From: Demequina sp.
GTDB taxonomy: Bacteria > Actinomycetota > Actinomycetes > Actinomycetales > Demequinaceae
Direction of reading: 5' to 3'
NCBI GenBank assembly: GCA_024707205.1
Contig: JANQAD010000001.1
Span: forward strand, 1,240,001-1,304,000
DNA: 64,000 bases
Part shown: piece after piece, positions 1 to 7,270 of the stretch
Layout: each line of letters opens with the position of its first letter
How positions within the stretch are numbered: the first letter of the stretch is position 1
Made by a program: the position numbers and the translations under genes
Notes under the pieces: model-generated
Databases searched by the model: none
The model's input: the letters and a program-made list of their open reading frames with translations, nothing else
Told to the model about the DNA's origin: nothing

Positions 1-1102
1 GCCAGGGGTGGGGAAGTCCACGCTGCTGCTCGACGTCGCCGCGCGCAGCGCCCGCGCGGGCGCGCGAGTGCTGTACGTGTCTGGCGAGGAGTCCGCAGGC
101 CAGATCCGGCTCAGGGCGGAGCGAATCGGCGCGCTCGAGCCCGGGGTGCTGCTGGCCGCGGAGACGGACCTCGGGGCCGTGCTCGCGCACGTCGAGGCGA
201 GCGATCCACACCTGGTGATCGTCGACTCCATCCAGACCATCGCGTCAGCCGAGGTGGAGGGCACGCCCGGCGGTGTGAGCCAGGTGCGAGAGGTGGCCCA
301 GGCGCTCATCCAGGCCGCGAAGAGGGGCGGGGTGCCCATGGTGCTCGTTGGGCACGTGACCAAGGACGGCTCCGTTGCGGGCCCGCGCATCGTGGAGCAC
401 CTCGTGGACGTGGTGTGTCAGTTCGAGGGCGACCCGCACTCCCAGCTGCGGCTGCTGCGCGCCGTCAAGAACCGGTTCGGCTCCGTGGACGAGGTGGGCT
501 GCTTCCAACTCGTCGACGCGGGCATCGAGTCCGTGGCGGATCCTTCCGGGCTGTTTCTCTCACGCGAGGGAGGCCATGTTGCGGGCACGTGCGCCACGAT
601 CACCGTGGACGGCAAGCGGCCCCTGCCCGCGGAGATTCAGGCGCTCGTAGCCCCAAGCGTCCTTAGCAATCCCCGGCGAGCCACGTCGGGCATCGACTCC
701 GCGCGCGTGGCGATGATCCTTGCGGTGCTGCATAGACGCGTCGGCGTGGCCGTTGCCGCCGACGACGTCTACGTCGCCACCATCGGCGGCGCCAGGGTGC
801 TGGAGCCGGCGGCCGACGTCGCGCTCGCGCTCGCCCTCGCGTCCGCGCGCGCCGACCGTCCCGTGCGCGATCGCTGGTGCGCCGTTGGGGAGGTGGCGCT
901 CTCGGGAGCGGTCCGGCCCGTGACGGCGCTGGCACAGCGCGTTGCCGAGGCGGCACGGCTTGGCTTCACCGATGTGGTGGTGCCCTCTGCTGGCAAGGGG
1001 ATCACCGCTCCCGCTGGGGTGACGCTGCACCCGGTGGACCAGCTCGCGGATGCGGCGCGCATCGCGCTCGTCGCGCGCGCGGAGGCCGAGCCGGACTTCT
1101 AG
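1..1102 (+). CDS. radA: DNA repair protein RadA, 5' truncated by window edge
   Basis: RecA-like ATPase with a C-terminal Lon-protease-like domain, involved in branch migration during recombinational repair. The reading frame is open from base 2 and begins inside the Walker A loop (PGVGKST), so the zinc finger and the true start lie outside the window. The visible part carries the Walker B region (LVIVDSIQT) and the RadA signature KNRFG, about residue 155 of the visible part. The last 150 or so residues match the Lon-like domain (GGARVLEPAADVALALALAS). It is convergent with the next gene, and the two stop codons share the four bases CTAG at 1099-1102. Identification is firm from the KNRFG motif plus domain order. 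Confidence 0.95.
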   Translation, partial: PGVGKSTLLLDVAARSARAGARVLYVSGEESAGQIRLRAERIGALEPGVLLAAETDLGAVLAHVEASDPHLVIVDSIQTIASAEVEGTPGGVSQVREVAQALIQAAKRGGVPMVLVGHVTKDGSVAGPRIVEHLVDVVCQFEGDPHSQLRLLRAVKNRFGSVDEVGCFQLVDAGIESVADPSGLFLSREGGHVAGTCATITVDGKRPLPAEIQALVAPSVLSNPRRATSGIDSARVAMILAVLHRRVGVAVAADDVYVATIGGARVLEPAADVALALALASARADRPVRDRWCAVGEVALSGAVRPVTALAQRVAEAARLGFTDVVVPSAGKGITAPAGVTLHPVDQLADAARIALVARAEAEPDF

Positions 1103-1707
1103 GAGACGGCGAACGTGGCCTCTTCGGCCTTGACGCCCGCCACGGTGACGGTGGCCTTGTACGTGCCCGACTTCGCTGCCTGCAGCTTGTCGAGGCAGCC
1201 CTGGTCGTCGCGGCCGTAGTTCCAGCTGGTCTTGAGGTCGTGGGTCTTGCCGGCCTCGATCAGGAACGCCTCGGCGTCGAACAGCGCGAAGTCGGCAGGG
1301 CAGTCGGACGAGTCAAACCACGCATCGCTGCCGGAGCGCACCGTGAGCTTCGAGTCCTTGGTCGGGTCGATAATGCACGGCGAGTCCGCGGTGGAAGTGA
1401 CGGTGACCGTGAACGTGACTTTCTTGCTCGCCGAGACCTCCGCGGGCACGTCCGTCGCGACCGTGTAGTCGTCGCCCGTGCACGTGCGGCCCGGGTCCGC
1501 CGCGGCGGACGAGGTGGGGCTTGTTGACACCGAATTGGTGGGATCGGGGGTGGTTGTTGGCGTCTTCGCGCCGGAGCTCGACGAGAGCGCGCTGATGGCC
1601 CACCACAGGAACAGGGCCACCACCACGATGGCGATGATCACGAACAGACGACGTCGCCAGTAGATGTTGGCGGGCTGTTCGCCCACCGGGTGCTTGAGTC
1701 CGTCCAT
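1099..1707 (-). CDS. membrane-anchored hypothetical protein with extracellular domain
   Basis: A 202-residue protein with a short cytoplasmic N-terminus, one membrane segment (about residues 20-40, FVIIAIVVVALFLWWAISAL), a Ser/Thr/Pro-rich linker, and a beta-rich outer domain of about 110 residues containing four cysteines. The start at 1707 is chosen because GGAGGTG lies just upstream; longer upstream reading frames in this frame overlap mutY and are unlikely. The outer domain resembles small Ig-like or DUF4232-like secreted domains of actinobacteria, but I cannot assign a family with confidence. It is divergent from mutY and overlaps radA by four bases at the 3' end. Confidence 0.75.
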   Translation of the reverse strand: MDGLKHPVGEQPANIYWRRRLFVIIAIVVVALFLWWAISALSSSSGAKTPTTTPDPTNSVSTSPTSSAAADPGRTCTGDDYTVATDVPAEVSASKKVTFTVTVTSTADSPCIIDPTKDSKLTVRSGSDAWFDSSDCPADFALFDAEAFLIEAGKTHDLKTSWNYGRDDQGCLDKLQAAKSGTYKATVTVAGVKAEEATFAVS

Positions 1708-1764
1708 CGTCACCTCCATGGGACCTCTCCACGGTAGCCACCCTCGCGCTGGAACAATGGGCAG

Positions 1765-2640
1765 ATGCCCCGCGAGTCGCCAGATGACGCCATCGTCGCG
1801 GCGGTGCTGCACTGGTACGCGCGCGAGGGCCGGGACCTGCCGTGGCGCGGCGGCCGGGCCTCGGCGTGGGGGGTGCTCGTGAGCGAGGTCATGCTGCAGC
1901 AGACCCCGGTCGCGCGCGTGGAGCCCGTGTGGCGCGAGTGGATGGACCGCTGGCCCAGCGCCGCGGCCCTCGCCTCCGCCAGCCAGGCCGACGCTGTTCG
2001 CGCCTGGGGGCGCTTGGGTTACCCCCGCCGCGCGGCCAGGCTCTGGGAGTGCGCGCGCATGCTCGTGGCGCGGCACGGCGGGGAGGTGCCGACGTCGCGA
2101 GAGGAGTTGCTCGCCCTGCCGGGAGTTGGCGACTACACGGCCGCGGCCGTCACGTCCTTCGCGCACGGGGGTCGCGCGGCGGTGCTGGACACGAACGTCA
2201 AGCGCATCTTCGCGCGGATCTGGGGCGGCGAGCAGTTTCCGCCGCCGGGCGTCACCGCTGCGGAGCGGGCGCTCGCGGACCGCATCCTGCCTGATGATCC
2301 GGCCCTCGCCGCCGAGTGGGCGGTCGCGTCAATGGAGCTCGGCGCGCTTGTCTGCACCGCGCGCTCGCCCCGGTGCGATGCCTGCCCGGTGAGCGAAAAC
2401 TGTGCGTGGCGAGCGGCGGGCTACCCAGCGTCGGGCCGCGTAGCGACCACCACCCAGGCCTGGCATGGCACCGATCGCCAGGTGCGCGGCCGCATCCTCG
2501 CCGTGCTGCGCGAGTCCAGTGAGCCGGTTCCGGTGACCGGTGTTGACGGCGTGCCAGCAGAGCAGTTTGGGCGCGCCCTCGCGTCGCTTCTGGCCGACGG
2601 ACTGGTCACCGATCGCGGTGACGGCACCTTCTCGCTGTAG
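1765..2640 (+). CDS. mutY: A/G-specific adenine glycosylase MutY
   Basis: Base-excision repair glycosylase that removes adenine mispaired with 8-oxoguanine. The 291-residue protein has the helix-hairpin-helix/GPD fold: the SEVMLQQTPV segment with the catalytic Glu (about residue 42), the hairpin LPGVGDYTAAAV (about 120), and the catalytic Asp in VLDTNVKRI (about 145). A 4Fe-4S cluster loop follows (C-x6-C-x2-C-x5-C, about residues 200-216). The C-terminal NUDIX-like recognition domain seen in E. coli MutY is reduced to about 70 residues, as in many actinobacterial homologues. An exact copy of the dispersed 10-mer falls at 2427-2436, read as PASG. Confidence 0.93.
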   Translation: MPRESPDDAIVAAVLHWYAREGRDLPWRGGRASAWGVLVSEVMLQQTPVARVEPVWREWMDRWPSAAALASASQADAVRAWGRLGYPRRAARLWECARMLVARHGGEVPTSREELLALPGVGDYTAAAVTSFAHGGRAAVLDTNVKRIFARIWGGEQFPPPGVTAAERALADRILPDDPALAAEWAVASMELGALVCTARSPRCDACPVSENCAWRAAGYPASGRVATTTQAWHGTDRQVRGRILAVLRESSEPVPVTGVDGVPAEQFGRALASLLADGLVTDRGDGTFSL

Positions 2641-2643
2641 CGC

Positions 2644-3326
2644 CTAAACACCCAGGTAGCGCAGCACCGCGAGCACGCGGCGGTGGTCGGCGTCGTGGAT
2701 CTCGAGGCCGAGCTTGGCGAAGATCGACGCGATGTTCTTCTCGACCGTGCGGCGGAGACAAAGAGCCGCTCGGAGATGGCCTTGTTTGAACGTCCCTCGG
2801 CCATGAGTTCGAGCACCTCGCGCTCCCGATCGGTCAGTCTCGCGAGGGTCGCGTGGCGGCCCGAGGTGGCGCCCATGAGTTGGGCGACCACCTCGGGATC
2901 GAGCACGGTGTGCCCGCGGGCTACGCGGCCCACGGCGTCCATGAACTCGTCGACGTCCGCGACCCTGTCCTTGAGCAGGTAGCCAACGCCGCGAGCGTCC
3001 CCTGCAAGCAGCTGAGAGGCGTAGCGCGTCTCCACGTACTGCGAGAACACGAGCACGGGCAGCTGTGGGTGCGCCGCGCGGAGCGCGAGGGCGGCACGCA
3101 GGCCCTCATCCGTGAACGACGGCGGCATGCGGATGTCCGTGACGACGACGTCCGTGGCCTCGCCCGCTGCCGCGCGCCGCTCGACCTCGGCGACGAGGGC
3201 CTCGCCGTCACTCACCCCGGTGACCTCGTGACCGCGGCGAGAGAGCAGCGCGACCAGTCCGTCGCGGAGCAGCGCGAGGTCCTCGGCGACGACGACGCGC
3301 AGGCCGGCCGGGGCGTCGGACGTCAC
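2644..3326 (-). CDS. LuxR-family response regulator (frame-broken near 2751)
   Basis: NarL/LiaR-type response regulator with a receiver domain (acidic pocket AED, phospho-acceptor Asp in VVTDIRMP near residue 60, Lys in LLKDRV near 115) and a C-terminal LuxR helix-turn-helix (LTDREREVLELMAEGRSNKAISERLFVS). After LFVS the frame is lost: one base appears to be missing at about 2751-2755. The next frame restores the expected RTVEKNIASIFAKLGL and runs to a TAG at 2644, giving 227 residues, the normal family length. The break is more likely a sequence error than decay. The GTG start overlaps the kinase stop by four bases, so the two are translationally coupled. Confidence 0.85.
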
Positions 3327-4699
3327 CGCCCTGGACCCGTCGGCACTGTCTGGGTGGGCACTGTCACGGTCACCACAGTAGGGCCGCCCGTCGGGCTTGA
3401 GACGTCGAGAGAGCCATCGACGGCGGCCACGCGCTCGGCGAGGCCAGCGAGGCCGGTGTGCAGGCCGGTGCCGTCGGCGGGGAAGACTGCCGCCCCGCCG
3501 CGGCCATCATCGGTGACGGTGACGACCACCGCATTCGCGCCGTGCCGCGCCACGGAGAGCGCGGCGCTCGAGGCGCCGGAGTGCTTGGCGACGTTCGCGA
3601 GCAGCTCGGCCACGGCGTAGTACACGAGCGACTGCAGGACCGGCTCAAGCGGCCTGGTGGCCTCCAGCGTCGGGTCTATCGCCACCGAGACGGGAAGCGG
3701 GGAGCGGGCGGCAAGAGTCTCGAGGGCCACGGGCAGCCCGGCGTCGAGGGCCGGTGGGTGGATGCCGCGAACGATCTCGCGGAGCTCGACCAGGGTCTCC
3801 TTCGTGGCCGCGTGGGCGCTGTCTACCAGCGATGTTGCCTGCTCCAGCTCGGTGCCGGCCGCGAGGTGCGAGCGCGCCTCGCCCAACTGCATCGCGACCG
3901 CGACGAGCCTGGCCTGGGGGCCGTCATGCAGGTCGCGCTCGATGGCGCGGAGGCGAGCGTCGGCGCTAGTGACCGCGGCGGCGCGGGTGGCCCTGAGCGC
4001 GGCCACGCGCTGCCCGGTCTGCGTGGGGCCGAGGAGGGCGCGGGTCAGCACGCTGGACAGCAGCGCGAACGCGCGAACGGCCCACGGGAACACGAGCAAG
4101 AGCGCGACGCCAACGAGCGCCTGCACAGCTATGCGGAAAGGGGTGTCGATGTAGAAGTTCGTGCCCAACTGCGAGCCATGGTGCCAGGTGCCGTCCTCGG
4201 CCTGCTGGGATGTGAACCGGTACCAGACGGGGTAGGTGATGGCGCCGAGACCGGTTCCGAGGATGGTCGTCGTGACGATGGTCGAGAGCAGCGACAGCGG
4301 AAAGGTGAGGAACGTGAACAGCAGGGCGCGCCACGCGTCACCGTCCACGAAGAGGGCCCCCAGCTTTCGCCAGAATCCCTTGGGCCACACGAACTGTGCG
4401 GGGGCGGCGACGTGGGTGCCGAGGATGGTCCTGGCCATGCCCCGGTACATCGATCCCCATCCGCGGGCGCCCAACAGCACCACGCCGCCAACATAGAGGC
4501 CAACGACGGTCCACACGAGGCTCACGGACAGCGTGAGGAACCCGATCACGTACGCGAGCGCGAACGGCGAGAGCAGCAGGGTGAGCCACAGGTAGCTGAA
4601 CTCGAGCCACGTGCGGCGAGAGAACAGCGCGGTCAGGAAGGGGACGCGGGTGGGGGCCTTTGCCTCGAAGTCCACGGGCGCTGCGGTCATGGTTGTCAT
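3323..4699 (-). CDS. sensor histidine kinase, DesK/LiaS-like
   Basis: A 458-residue membrane kinase. The N-terminal 230 residues contain four or five hydrophobic segments and match the actinobacterial sensor domain family (PF13796-like: LWLTLLLSPFALAYVIGF). The HisKA_3 phospho-acceptor His is in the segment ERDLHDGPQARL (about residue 255). The HATPase domain has the N box ELLANVAKHS and the G box DDGRGG. It feeds the overlapping LuxR-type regulator; kinases of this class usually sense envelope or membrane stress. A divergent 46-residue membrane peptide gene starts 98 bp away across a perfect palindrome (4757-4770) that could be the cognate operator. Confidence 0.92.
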   Translation of the reverse strand: MTTMTAAPVDFEAKAPTRVPFLTALFSRRTWLEFSYLWLTLLLSPFALAYVIGFLTLSVSLVWTVVGLYVGGVVLLGARGWGSMYRGMARTILGTHVAAPAQFVWPKGFWRKLGALFVDGDAWRALLFTFLTFPLSLLSTIVTTTILGTGLGAITYPVWYRFTSQQAEDGTWHHGSQLGTNFYIDTPFRIAVQALVGVALLLVFPWAVRAFALLSSVLTRALLGPTQTGQRVAALRATRAAAVTSADARLRAIERDLHDGPQARLVAVAMQLGEARSHLAAGTELEQATSLVDSAHAATKETLVELREIVRGIHPPALDAGLPVALETLAARSPLPVSVAIDPTLEATRPLEPVLQSLVYYAVAELLANVAKHSGASSAALSVARHGANAVVVTVTDDGRGGAAVFPADGTGLHTGLAGLAERVAAVDGSLDVSSPTGGPTVVTVTVPTQTVPTGPGR

Positions 4700-4756
4700 G
4701 GTTCCAGGGTCTCGCCGGCGGCGCTCGCGCGGAATGGGGATGACCGCCGTGCGCTA

Positions 4757-4770
4757 GGGGGTTAACCCCC
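4757..4770. promoter_or_regulatory. 14-bp perfect palindrome, candidate response-regulator operator
   Basis: GGGGGTTAACCCCC sits between the divergent histidine kinase gene and the small membrane peptide gene, 28 bp before the start of the latter. NarL/LiaR-type regulators bind inverted repeats in such positions. No T-run follows on either strand, so it is not an obvious terminator. Assignment as operator is inference. Confidence 0.5.
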
Positions 4771-4797
4771 GTCTCCGTCTGGTGGCAGGATCGGCGC

Positions 4798-4938
4798 ATG
4801 GAAAACAGCACCATTCGTCGAGGGCTCGTGGTGCTCGTGCTCGCGACCTGCACGATGCTGGGGCTGTGGTGGCTGGCCGATCACCTCAAGGGCGACGCGG
4901 AGCCGACGCCGAGCGCGACTCTCACCGCCGTGTCCTAG
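4798..4938 (+). CDS. 46-residue single-pass membrane peptide
   Basis: Short reading frame with a basic N-terminus (ENSTIRRG), one hydrophobic stretch (LVVLVLATCTMLGLWWLADHL) and a short polar C-terminal tail rich in Ala, Thr and Pro. No family is recognised. It is divergent from the two-component system and directly downstream of the palindrome at 4757-4770, which makes it a plausible regulatory target or sensor accessory. A weak purine-rich stretch (GGCAGGA) lies about 10 bases before the ATG. It could be a spurious reading frame, but the charge-hydrophobic-polar layout is that of a real small membrane protein. Confidence 0.55.
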   Translation: MENSTIRRGLVVLVLATCTMLGLWWLADHLKGDAEPTPSATLTAVS

Positions 4939-4951
4939 GGGCTGTCTCACC

Positions 4952-5965
4952 CTAGGAGTGGTGCGTGCCCTCCACGGCGTGGGGCTCGATGGCGGCGATG
5001 TCGTCGTCGGTGAGCTCGGGGTAGTACAGCGCGCCTACGGTGTCCTTGAGCTGGGCGACCGAACTCGCCCCCACGATCGCCGACGTGGTGCGGCCCTTGC
5101 GCAGCACCCACTGAACGGCGAGCTGGGCCAGGCTCTGGCCGCGGCCCTCGGCGATCGCGTTGAGGGCTCGCGTGCGCTCGAGGTAGGTCTCCGTGATCTG
5201 CTTCGTGTTGAGGAAGGGTGAGTGGGTAGCGCGGCTGCCCTCGGGCACGCCGTTGAGGTAGCGCGCGGTGAGCATGCCCTGTGCGAGCGGGGAGAACACC
5301 GTGGAGCCGACGCCGAACTCGTCGAGGGTGTCCAGCAGCCCCTGTTCCGGCGAGCGCTGGTACATGTTGTACGGGAACTGGTGCACCAGCAGAGGCGTGC
5401 CGAGATCGCGGAGGATCTGCGCGGCCTCGCGGGTAGCGTCGGGCCCGTAGTTGGAGATGCCGGCGTACAGCGCGCGCCCCGAGCGAACCGCCTGGTCCAG
5501 CGCCATCATCGACTCCTCGATGGGCGTGTCAGGGTCCGGGCGGTGGTGGTAGAAGATGTCCACATACTCGAGGCCCATGCGCTTGAGTGATGCGTCGAGG
5601 GAGCTCAGCAGGTACTTGCGCGAGCCCCACTCGCCGTACGGCCCGGGGTGCATGTAGTAGCCGGCCTTGGTCGCGATGACGATCTCGTCGCGGTAGGGCG
5701 CAAGGTCGCTGCTAAGGATGCGGCCGAAGTTCTCCTCGGCGCTGCCCGCGGGCGGGCCGTAGTTGTTCGCGAGGTCAAAGTGCGTGACGCCCATGTCGAA
5801 GGCCGCGCGGATGATGTCGCGCTGGGTGTCCAGCGGGTTGGCGCCGCCGAAGTTCTGCCACAGACCAAGGCTCACCCCGGGAAGCCTCAGGCCGCTGCGG
5901 CCCAGGCGGCGGTACTGCATCTCGTCGTACCGGGCTTCGTTGGCGAGGTAGGGGTCGTTAACCAT
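4952..5965 (-). CDS. aldo/keto reductase, YghZ-like (L-glyceraldehyde 3-phosphate reductase family)
   Basis: NADPH-dependent oxidoreductase of 337 residues with a TIM-barrel fold. The catalytic set is visible: Asp and Tyr in FDLANNYG (about residues 64-70), Lys in IATKAGY (about 100) and His in FYHHRPD (about 140). The N-terminal YRRLGRSGLRLP and the NNYGPPAGSAEENFG segment are typical of the AKR14/YghZ group, which reduces L-glyceraldehyde 3-phosphate and methylglyoxal. It has no close partners and stands between two unrelated genes. The dispersed 10-mer lies inside it at 5435-5444 (read as GPDA). Confidence 0.88.
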   Translation of the reverse strand: MVNDPYLANEARYDEMQYRRLGRSGLRLPGVSLGLWQNFGGANPLDTQRDIIRAAFDMGVTHFDLANNYGPPAGSAEENFGRILSSDLAPYRDEIVIATKAGYYMHPGPYGEWGSRKYLLSSLDASLKRMGLEYVDIFYHHRPDPDTPIEESMMALDQAVRSGRALYAGISNYGPDATREAAQILRDLGTPLLVHQFPYNMYQRSPEQGLLDTLDEFGVGSTVFSPLAQGMLTARYLNGVPEGSRATHSPFLNTKQITETYLERTRALNAIAEGRGQSLAQLAVQWVLRKGRTTSAIVGASSVAQLKDTVGALYYPELTDDDIAAIEPHAVEGTHHS

Positions 5966-5992
5966 GTGGTCAGCCTATGCCCGACGCGGTTC

Positions 5993-7180
5993 CTAGTTGT
6001 TGCCGAAGAGGTCGTCTACGGGGGTCACGTAGAACGCGCACTCGTTGATGTCTCCGGTGCCAATTGCCACCAAGTTCCCGCGCGCGAGCATGTTCCAGCA
6101 GCTGTATACGCCGGTAGTGGCGACGCCGTCCGCCTGACGGACCGCGTAGACACCGCCTGAACCGCCCTTGTAGGGGTGGGTCTGCACGAGCAGGAATCCG
6201 TCCGGCATGAACAGTTGTGCTGCGGGATTGTCGGTGGGCAACTCCGTCTGGTGGTCCTCTCCACCTGCCCGCCAGACGACGGTAGTCGGCCGAGTCGCGC
6301 TCAGCACGTCAGCGACTGAATCGCCGCACGACACCGCGAAGATGTCCGAGGCGTCTCCGCTCGCGGGCGCGAGCCGAGTGGTCGCGACCGTGCCACCGCC
6401 TCCCCACCTCGCGGTCCACTGGCCCCGTGGTGCCGCCGTGTCCAGGCCAACGTATCCGGAATAGCCGATGATGTCTTCGCCGTCGTCGGCGCACAGGTCG
6501 CGATACGTGGTCGGCACGGAGACCTCGTCCGGGCCCACGAGCGCGCCCTTGCCGGTCGCTGGGTCGATTTCGTAGACGCCCGCATACTGTCCAGAAACGA
6601 CGATCCCTGAGGCCACCGCATGGATAGGTCCCAGGCCCAAGTAGGGTGCCTCGCCGTCTACCGTTACCGCGGGCAGCGGCTTCAGTTCGCCAGACCGGCT
6701 CCCAAAGTAGAAGGATCCTGCGGGGACACCCTCGGTCGCGCTGTCGAGGGTCACGCTTGCGATGCGCACCGCTATCTTGTCGCCATTGAGATCGGCCCAC
6801 GCCGCGCTCTCGAGGTTCGAAGACACTTTCTTTGGCGCGAGCAGCGACGTGCGTTCGCCCGTTGGACTCACCAAAGCTACGCCGGGCTCCTCGCCCGCCC
6901 AGATCGTCCAGCCTTCGCGCGTTCCCGTGCCGACAACTTCCTTCGCATGGAGGTGATACGAAATGAGGGCAGCGCCGTCGCCATCGATTGCGAGCACCTC
7001 CTCGCCCCGCGACCGCTGCGCGATCAGCCGCGCGTCAGCGGGTAGCCCTGACGCCGCTGGTGGCGGCGATGGGGTAAGGCTCGGCACGGCATCGCCGTCA
7101 TTTGGACCGAGGCTGCAGGCAGTGAGCACTGTCACCGCGACGAACCCCACCGCCATGGCCGTCAGCTGCCAACGGATCAT
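5993..7180 (-). CDS. lipoprotein of unknown function
   Basis: A 395-residue exported protein with a signal peptide and lipobox (VTVLTAC, Cys at about residue 22), then a Pro/Ser-rich linker and a domain of about 350 residues. The domain has repeated short beta-strand patterns and scattered cysteines that suggest a beta-propeller, but no repeat motif is clear enough to name. Base composition and codon use are somewhat less GC-rich than the neighbours, as with many lineage-specific lipoproteins. It is followed by the aldo/keto reductase on the same strand and is separated from clpC by a strong terminator, so it is probably transcribed independently. Confidence 0.75.
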   Translation of the reverse strand: MIRWQLTAMAVGFVAVTVLTACSLGPNDGDAVPSLTPSPPPAASGLPADARLIAQRSRGEEVLAIDGDGAALISYHLHAKEVVGTGTREGWTIWAGEEPGVALVSPTGERTSLLAPKKVSSNLESAAWADLNGDKIAVRIASVTLDSATEGVPAGSFYFGSRSGELKPLPAVTVDGEAPYLGLGPIHAVASGIVVSGQYAGVYEIDPATGKGALVGPDEVSVPTTYRDLCADDGEDIIGYSGYVGLDTAAPRGQWTARWGGGGTVATTRLAPASGDASDIFAVSCGDSVADVLSATRPTTVVWRAGGEDHQTELPTDNPAAQLFMPDGFLLVQTHPYKGGSGGVYAVRQADGVATTGVYSCWNMLARGNLVAIGTGDINECAFYVTPVDDLFGNN

Positions 7181-7208
7181 GGGTTGACTGTAGCGATATG
7201 AGCATGCG

Positions 7209-7240
7209 AAAGGGCCCCCGGAACGTTCCAGGGGCCCTTT
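7209..7240 (-). terminator. strong intrinsic terminator of clpC
   Basis: Perfect 10-bp arms AAAGGGCCCC and GGGGCCCTTT enclose a second, smaller palindrome GGAACGTTCC. On the minus strand the stem ends in CCCTTTCG, 31 bases after the clpC stop. The dispersed 10-mer (7245-7254) lies between the stop codon and this hairpin. Confidence 0.85.
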
Positions 7241-7246
7241 CGTGAG

Positions 7247-7264
7247 CGTCGGGCATGCCCGACG
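7247..7264. repeat. 18-bp perfect palindrome built on the dispersed 10-mer
   Basis: CGTCGGGCATGCCCGACG pairs the core of the dispersed motif with its own inverse. It sits between the clpC stop codon and its terminator. Pairing of signal copies near terminators is typical of DNA uptake sequences in Neisseria; the parallel here is inference. Confidence 0.8.
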
Positions 7265-7270
7265 ACGTTG

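Noticed and set aside
2421-3326. Response regulator with a long Arg/Ser/Thr-rich C-terminus
   Set aside because: The extra 100 residues are an out-of-frame read through mutY antisense; the true C-terminus is in the next frame and ends at 2644.
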